64,000 nucleotides of DNA. Origin: Acinetobacter lwoffii (lineage in GTDB: Bacteria > Pseudomonadota > Gammaproteobacteria > Pseudomonadales > Moraxellaceae). Positions within the stretch are counted from its first letter, which is position 1, and each line of letters opens with the position of its first letter. A program made the position numbers and the translations under genes. The stretch is from NCBI RefSeq assembly GCF_019048525.1, contig NZ_CP077369.1, positions 310,001 through 374,000 of the forward strand, read 5' to 3'. This document shows positions 59,341-64,000 of this stretch, piece after piece. Under the pieces are notes generated by a model. The model was not told where the DNA came from, searched no databases, and worked only from the letters and a program-made list of their open reading frames with translations.

Positions 59341-59709
59341 TTATAGAACTTCAGGAGCCAATGAAATAATTTTCATGAACTGTTCAGTACGAAGTTCACG
59401 AGTCACTGGTCCGAAAATACGAGTTGCAATCGGCGCTTTGTTGTTGTTCAAAATAACAGCAGCGTTATCGTCGAAACGAATCACTGAACCGTCTGCACGA
59501 CGGATACCGAATTTTGTACGAACCACAACCGCATTCATCACGTCACCTTTTTTAACACGTGCGCGTGGAATTGCTTCTTTTACAGTAACTTTAATAATGT
59601 CGCCAACAGAAGCATAACGACGATGCGAGCCACCAAGTACTTTAATACATTGTACGCGGCGTGCACCACTGTTGTCTGCTACGTCGAGCATAGTTTCGGT
59701 CTGAATCAT
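59341..59709 (-). CDS. rplN: 50S ribosomal protein L14
   Basis: 122 aa; [19 protein letters not shown] start and the signature [16 protein letters not shown]. Sits at the subunit interface. First gene of the classical spc segment; the 91-base gap behind rpsQ is the largest in this part and could carry a promoter or leader. Confidence 0.99.
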   Translation of the reverse strand: MIQTETMLDVADNSGARRVQCIKVLGGSHRRYASVGDIIKVTVKEAIPRARVKKGDVMNAVVVRTKFGIRRADGSVIRFDDNAAVILNNNKAPIATRIFGPVTRELRTEQFMKIISLAPEVL

Positions 59710-59800
59710 TGCCCTACTCCAAAACCGAGCAACACCGGTCGAAATTTCGAAAGGCTCAAAGAGTACTCGAAATTGACCGATGATGCAACAAGAACGTTAA

Positions 59801-60058
59801 TTACTCAGCAGCTGCTTCAACAACTTCAACTAGAGTCCAAGACTTAGTTTTAGAAATTGGGCGGCTTTCTTTAATGGTTACAACATCACCAGCTTTCGCT
59901 GTGTTGTTCTCATCATGAGCATGTAATTTTGTTGAACGGCGGATTAATTTGCCATACAACGGGTGTTGAACTTGGCGTTCAATAAGAACAACGATAGATT
60001 TATCCATCTTGTCGCTTACAACTTTGCCAGTTAACGTGCGGACTGTTTTATCACTCAT
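59801..60058 (-). CDS. rpsQ: 30S ribosomal protein S17
   Basis: 85 aa OB-fold protein; [18 protein letters not shown] and the C-terminal [13 protein letters not shown] signature. The start codon overlaps the rpmC stop by four bases (ATGA), so the two are translationally coupled. Last gene of the S10 operon segment. Confidence 0.99.
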   Translation of the reverse strand: MSDKTVRTLTGKVVSDKMDKSIVVLIERQVQHPLYGKLIRRSTKLHAHDENNTAKAGDVVTIKESRPISKTKSWTLVEVVEAAAE

Positions 60059-60252
60059 TGTCCGTTCCCCTGTTTTTCGGTAAGGAGGGTCTTAATACGA
60101 GCAATAGTCTGACGAGTAAGTGCAACTTCATGCGATTTACCCAATTGACCAGTTGCTTTCGCCATACGAAGACGGAATTGGTTAAGCTGTTGCTCATCAA
60201 GCAAAGCTGTCAACTCTTCTACCGACTTTTCACGTAGATCTTTAGTTTTCAT
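60055..60252 (-). CDS. rpmC: 50S ribosomal protein L29
   Basis: 65 aa two-helix protein, [20 protein letters not shown] start and a [19 protein letters not shown] second helix. Near the tunnel exit where trigger factor and SRP dock. Overlaps rplP by one base and rpsQ by four. Confidence 0.99.
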   Translation of the reverse strand: MKTKDLREKSVEELTALLDEQQLNQFRLRMAKATGQLGKSHEVALTRQTIARIKTLLTEKQGNGQ

Positions 60253-60665
60253 TACATTACCGTCCGAGTCACGATAGCGGTTTTAAACGGAAGCTTAGCT
60301 GCTGCAAGCGTAAACGCTTCGCGAGCCAATTCTTCGTTAACACCATCAATTTCGTACAAGACTTTACCTGGTTTGATTTGGCAAACCCAATATTCCACAG
60401 AACCTTTACCTTTACCCATACGCACTTCAAGAGGCTTAGAAGTAATCGGCTTGTCCGGGAATACACGGATAAAGATCTTACCACCACGCTTAATACGACG
60501 GCTAATTGTACGACGCGCTGCTTCAATTTGACGCGCAGTCATTTGACCACGTTCAACTGATTTAAGTGCAATAGTACCGAAAGATACTGTGCTACCGCGG
60601 TGTGCTAGACCAGTGTTACGGCCTTTCTGCACTTTACGGAATTTAGTACGCTTAGGTTGCAACAT
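60252..60665 (-). CDS. rplP: 50S ribosomal protein L16
   Basis: 137 aa; [19 protein letters not shown] start and the [12 protein letters not shown] motif. Contacts A-site tRNA and helps organise the peptidyl-transferase region. Three bases after rpsC. Confidence 0.99.
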   Translation of the reverse strand: MLQPKRTKFRKVQKGRNTGLAHRGSTVSFGTIALKSVERGQMTARQIEAARRTISRRIKRGGKIFIRVFPDKPITSKPLEVRMGKGKGSVEYWVCQIKPGKVLYEIDGVNEELAREAFTLAAAKLPFKTAIVTRTVM

Positions 60666-60668
60666 GGA

Positions 60669-61421
60669 TTATTCTCCTTTTTCAGCAGAACGATCATTGC
60701 GACGACCACGACGCTCTTGACCTTCACCACGACCACGACCGCGTTTAGCTGGACGCTCTTCTGCTGGAGCTGGGTTCATGACTTGTTTCATGCCGCCCAA
60801 GATCTCACCACGGAAGATCCAAACTTTAACACCGATCGTACCGTAAGTAGTCTCAGCACGCATAGTCGCATAGTCGATATCTGCACGAAGCGTATGTAGA
60901 GGTACACGACCTTCACGATACCACTCAGTACGAGCAATCTCAGCACCACCTAAACGGCCTGAAACTTCTACTTTGATACCTTTAGCACCAGCACGCATTG
61001 TGTTTTGTACCGCACGCTTCATAGCACGACGGAACATTACACGTTTTTCTAATTGAGAAGCGATAGCTTCAGCAACTAGACGCGCGTCTAAGTCTGGACG
61101 ATCAATTTCATTAATACTTACTTGCGCAGGAACACCCATAATAGATGTTAATTCGCGTTGTAGTTTCTCAATATCTTCGCCTTTTTTACCGATTACGATA
61201 CCTGGACGAGCAGTGCTAATAGTTACTTTAGCAGCGCCCGTAGGGCGTTCGATAAGAATGTTGCTGATCATCGCGTTTTTAAGTTTTTTGATCAAAAACT
61301 CACGAACTTGAAGATCTTTAAGCAAGTATTCAGCGTATTGTTTCGGATTCGCATACCAGTTAGCGTTATGACGTTTCACAACACCTAGGCGGATACCGAT
61401 TGGATGAACCTTCTGACCCAT
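60669..61421 (-). CDS. rpsC: 30S ribosomal protein S3
   Basis: 250 aa; KH domain with [18 protein letters not shown], and the C-terminal S3 domain [19 protein letters not shown]. The end carries an Arg/Gly/Glu-rich tail (about 218-250) longer than in E. coli, a feature common in Acinetobacter relatives. Lines the mRNA entry channel. Confidence 0.99.
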   Translation of the reverse strand: MGQKVHPIGIRLGVVKRHNANWYANPKQYAEYLLKDLQVREFLIKKLKNAMISNILIERPTGAAKVTISTARPGIVIGKKGEDIEKLQRELTSIMGVPAQVSINEIDRPDLDARLVAEAIASQLEKRVMFRRAMKRAVQNTMRAGAKGIKVEVSGRLGGAEIARTEWYREGRVPLHTLRADIDYATMRAETTYGTIGVKVWIFRGEILGGMKQVMNPAPAEERPAKRGRGRGEGQERRGRRNDRSAEKGE

Positions 61422-61422
61422 A

Positions 61423-61755
61423 TCAAACCCCTACCTTAACGGTGATGTGACAAGTACGCTTAGTAATACGATCTGCACGGCCTTTAGCACGTGGCATAAT
61501 ACGTTTCAGGCTCATGCCTTCATCAACGTAGATCGTAGAAACTTTAAGGTCGTCTACATCTAAACTGTTATTGTGTTCAGCGTTTGCAATCGCAGATTCC
61601 AACGCTTTCTTAACTAGAACTGCAGCTTTTTTGTTGCTGAAGTTAAGGATGTTAAGAGCGTGCGCAACAGATTTGCCGCGGATAAGATCTGCAACCAAAC
61701 GAGCTTTTTGTGCCGAGATAGCGGCACCGCGTAATTTAGCAGTTACTTCCATCAT
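61423..61755 (-). CDS. rplV: 50S ribosomal protein L22
   Basis: 110 aa from the ATG at 61755 ([17 protein letters not shown]); a frame from 61764 adds three residues but overlaps the rpsS stop codon. The extended loop with [16 protein letters not shown] reaches the exit-tunnel constriction, where macrolide-resistance changes occur in other species; no duplication or deletion is evident. One base before rpsC. Confidence 0.98.
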
Positions 61756-61763
61756 AGCACCCA

Positions 61764-62039
61764 TTAACGTTTAGATTTCTTGTCAACACCGTGACCGCGA
61801 TAGGTACGAGTTGGTGCAAATTCACCAAGCTTGTGACCAACCATGTGCTCAGAAACGATCACAGGAACGTGGTTACGGCCATTGTGTACAGAAATTGTTA
61901 AACCAACAAAATCCGGGAGGATCATCGAACGACGCGACCAAGTTTTGATCGGCTTACGGTTATTAGCCGCGATAGCCGCTTCAACCTTAGCGAACAAGTG
62001 CGCATCGACGAATGGGCCTTTTTTCAGAGAACGAGGCAT
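61764..62039 (-). CDS. rpsS: 30S ribosomal protein S19
   Basis: 91 aa; [16 protein letters not shown] start and the S19 signature [15 protein letters not shown]. Forms a complex with S13 in the 30S head. 19 bases after rplB. Confidence 0.99.
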   Translation of the reverse strand: MPRSLKKGPFVDAHLFAKVEAAIAANNRKPIKTWSRRSMILPDFVGLTISVHNGRNHVPVIVSEHMVGHKLGEFAPTRTYRGHGVDKKSKR

Positions 62040-62058
62040 TGTCAGATTCCTTTACTTG

Positions 62059-62883
62059 TTACTTAACGCGACGGTCGCGAATAATCATCTTAGTCGTACG
62101 CTTATTGGTACGTGTCTTGTACCCTTTAGCTTTTTGACCCCATGGGCTTACAGGTTGAATACCTTTGTTACGCCCTTCACCACCACCATGTGGATGGTCA
62201 ACTGGGTTCATCGCCATACCACGAACGGTAGGACGAACACCACGCCAGCGTGATGCACCAGCTTTACCTAGTGAACGAAGGTTGCTTTCTGAGTTAGATA
62301 CTTCACCTAACACAGCACGGCATTCAACGTGAATTTTACGCATCTCGCCTGAACGCAGACGAACGATAGCGTAAGAACCGTCACGACCCAACAGCTGAAC
62401 TGAAGTACCAGCTGAACGAGCTAACTGCGCGCCTTTACCGATTTTAAGTTCGATGTTGTGAAGAGTAGAACCGATAGGCATGTTGCGAAGCGGCAAGCAG
62501 TTACCTGGACGAATTGGAGCATCGTTACCAGACTGTACTTTATCGCCAGCGCGAAGGCCTTTAGGAGCGATGATATAACGACGCTCACCATCAGCATACA
62601 ATACAAGTGCAATGTGTGCAGTACGGTTAGGATCGTATTCGATACGCTCTACAGTTGCAGGAATACCATCTTTGTTACGTTTAAAATCAACTAGACGGTA
62701 GTGCTGCTTGTGACCGCCACCAACGTGACGAGTCGTGATGTGACCGTTATTATTACGGCCGCCAGTACGTTTTTTAGCTTCAACCAACGGAGAGTATGGT
62801 GCGCCTTTGTGAAGGTGATCGTGAACCACTTTCTCTACAAAGCGACGTCCTGGAGACGTTGGCTTACATTTTTGAATAGGCAT
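62059..62883 (-). CDS. rplB: 50S ribosomal protein L2
   Basis: 274 aa; [22 protein letters not shown] loop ([14 protein letters not shown]) containing the histidine close to the peptidyl-transferase centre, and two barrel domains upstream. Needed for subunit association. 11 bases after rplW. Confidence 0.99.
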   Translation of the reverse strand: MPIQKCKPTSPGRRFVEKVVHDHLHKGAPYSPLVEAKKRTGGRNNNGHITTRHVGGGHKQHYRLVDFKRNKDGIPATVERIEYDPNRTAHIALVLYADGERRYIIAPKGLRAGDKVQSGNDAPIRPGNCLPLRNMPIGSTLHNIELKIGKGAQLARSAGTSVQLLGRDGSYAIVRLRSGEMRKIHVECRAVLGEVSNSESNLRSLGKAGASRWRGVRPTVRGMAMNPVDHPHGGGEGRNKGIQPVSPWGQKAKGYKTRTNKRTTKMIIRDRRVK

Positions 62884-62894
62884 AATTCTCGTCC

Positions 62895-63215
62895 TTATTC
62901 CGCTGTGCTTTCAGCGGTATCGCCCAAGTCAGCCATTTCAACATCTTGGCCAGCTTTCAGGGTGACGTATGCTTTTTTAACATCAGAACGACGTCCTAAT
63001 GTTTTACCAAAGCGTTTAGACTTACCTTTAGTGATAGTCGTGTTAACTTTAACAACTTCCACACCAAAGAGTTGTTCCACTGCTTTTTTGATTTCAAGCT
63101 TGTTTGCATTTAATGCAACTTTAAACACTTGAACACCAGCAGTTTCACCTAAAACTTGTGCTTTTTCTGAGAATACAGGTCCTTGCAGGACTTGATAGAT
63201 ACGTTCGTTGTTCAT
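62895..63215 (-). CDS. rplW: 50S ribosomal protein L23
   Basis: 106 aa; [15 protein letters not shown] at the N-terminus and [18 protein letters not shown]. Docking site for trigger factor and SRP at the tunnel exit. Its ATG overlaps the rplD stop by four bases, so the pair is coupled. Confidence 0.99.
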   Translation of the reverse strand: MNNERIYQVLQGPVFSEKAQVLGETAGVQVFKVALNANKLEIKKAVEQLFGVEVVKVNTTITKGKSKRFGKTLGRRSDVKKAYVTLKAGQDVEMADLGDTAESTAE

Positions 63216-63814
63216 GCGAGTTCTACCTCAATTTTCTTAGCAGCAGCTACAGACATAACAACTTTGTCGAACGCAATCAAGCTAACCGGATCGATTGCAG
63301 CAGCATCAACCACATCAACGTGTGGAATGTTGCGCGCAGCAAGATACAGGTTCTCATCAACAGCATCAGTAACGATCAATGCGCGAGTCGCATTCAAGTC
63401 GTTAAGTTTTGCAAGCAATTCTTTAGTTTTTGGAGCTGCAACAGCAAACTCTTCAACTAAAACTAAGCGATCTTGACGAACAAGTTCAGCTAGGATGCAT
63501 TGCATAGCACCGCGGTACATTTTACGGTTTACTTTTTGAGACCAGTCTTGTGGACGAGCAGCAAAAGTTTTACCACCGCCAACCCAGATTGGGCTACGAA
63601 TAGAACCAGCACGAGCGCGGCCAGTACCTTTTTGACGGAATGGCTTGCGACCACCGCCAGAAACGTCTGCACGTGATTTCTGAGCTTTTGAACCTTGACG
63701 GCCACCAGCTAAATAAGCTGTAACCACTTGGTGAACAAGAGCTTCATTAAATTCACGACCGAACGCAACTTCTGATAATTCAACAGCAGAGCCGGAAACA
63801 GTATTTAAATTCAC
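63212..63814 (-). CDS. rplD: 50S ribosomal protein L4
   Basis: 200 aa; the long internal loop with [15 protein letters not shown] reaches the exit tunnel. In E. coli L4 also represses the S10 operon; the leader would lie outside this window. 11 bases after rplC. Confidence 0.99.
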   Translation of the reverse strand: MNLNTVSGSAVELSEVAFGREFNEALVHQVVTAYLAGGRQGSKAQKSRADVSGGGRKPFRQKGTGRARAGSIRSPIWVGGGKTFAARPQDWSQKVNRKMYRGAMQCILAELVRQDRLVLVEEFAVAAPKTKELLAKLNDLNATRALIVTDAVDENLYLAARNIPHVDVVDAAAIDPVSLIAFDKVVMSVAAAKKIEVELA

Positions 63815-63825
63815 GTTATTTCCCC

Positions 63826-64000
63826 TCAGGCCTTGATCGTAGGACGAACGATTACGTCGCCACCAGTAGCACCAGGAACCGCGCCTTTAACAACTAGAAC
63901 TGAACGTTCTGTGTCGATAGCAACGATCTCAAGACCCTGTGTAGTTACGCGTTCAGCACCTAAATGGCCAGCCATTTTTTTGCCTTTGAATACGCGACCA
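63826..64000 (-). CDS. rplC: 50S ribosomal protein L3 (C-terminal part, cut by window edge)
   Basis: The last 58 codons are visible: [18 protein letters not shown] is the L3 signature region, ending VIVRPTIKA. The 5' part of the gene, and rpsJ before it, lie beyond base 64000. The truncation is only the window edge. Confidence 0.96.
   Translation of the reverse strand, partial: GRVFKGKKMAGHLGAERVTTQGLEIVAIDTERSVLVVKGAVPGATGGDVIVRPTIKA

Noticed and set aside
51283..64000. Numerous open frames antisense to ribosomal protein genes
   Set aside because: All overlap well-established genes; they arise from codon bias on the coding strand.

Overview
The window is chromosomal DNA from a gammaproteobacterium, almost certainly an Acinetobacter species. 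The S10-spc-alpha ribosomal proteins, an AlmA-type long-chain alkane monooxygenase, the RlmJ/PssA neighbourhood and the moderately AT-rich composition all fit that genus. The species cannot be fixed from the sequence alone. No prophage, CRISPR array or resistance gene was seen.

Layout. (1) 1-5400: an rRNA operon read leftwards (16S, tRNA-Ile, tRNA-Ala, 23S cut by the window edge), with two tandem promoters and the complementary arms of the 16S processing stem visible. (2) 5.4-21.5 kb: housekeeping genes, namely pssA, rlmJ, a 2OG-Fe(II) oxygenase, three tandem DUF2789 paralogues, mdh, an RNase T2-like protein lacking the catalytic residues behind a soluble lytic transglycosylase, miaB-phoH-ybeY, a palindromic repeat, a TonB protein, a DUF3108 protein and xpt. 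(3) 21.7-25.4 kb: an accessory-looking stretch. It holds a three-gene leftward operon built around a CsgG/HfaB-family outer-membrane secretion lipoprotein, with two small secreted partners sharing a TT(A/S)IG-x-x-N motif. Next come an 845-base gene-free AT-rich region and a split zinc-ribbon/glycine-zipper protein with a 9-base tandem repeat. (4) 25.4-32.9 kb: wrbA, yihY, two DMT exporters with a divergent AraC regulator broken by a 10-base duplication, a fumarylacetoacetase-family enzyme, a YcxB-like protein and an exported protein of unknown function. (5) 32.9-34.4 kb: three identical tRNA-Arg(ACG) genes and tRNA-Ser(GCT), with a RibD/DHFR-like gene between the first and second Arg copies. 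(6) 34.6-41.5 kb: rnr, a gene split by an in-frame stop, prlC-yheV, and a DMT permease. (7) 41.5-42.8 kb: a complete IS3-family element with terminal repeats, a 3-base target duplication and an A AAA AAG frameshift site. (8) 42.8-51.1 kb: a TatT-like lipoprotein, a rhombosortase-like protease and a large TRAP permease in one orientation; an unlisted 32-residue membrane peptide; sdhE-ygfX; an acyl-CoA dehydrogenase convergent with almA. (9) 51.2-64 kb: the S10-spc-alpha ribosomal protein cluster from rplC (partial) to rplQ, all leftward, in the order usual for gammaproteobacteria.

The best candidate for an undescribed system is the CsgG/HfaB-type operon at 21.8-24.1 kb. It looks like a curli- or holdfast-anchor-like export route with its own candidate surface subunits. 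Other points worth attention are the RNase T2 pseudoenzyme, the two broken genes (AraC, 29.3 kb; membrane protein, 37.1 kb), and the TRAP/TatT/rhombosortase grouping.
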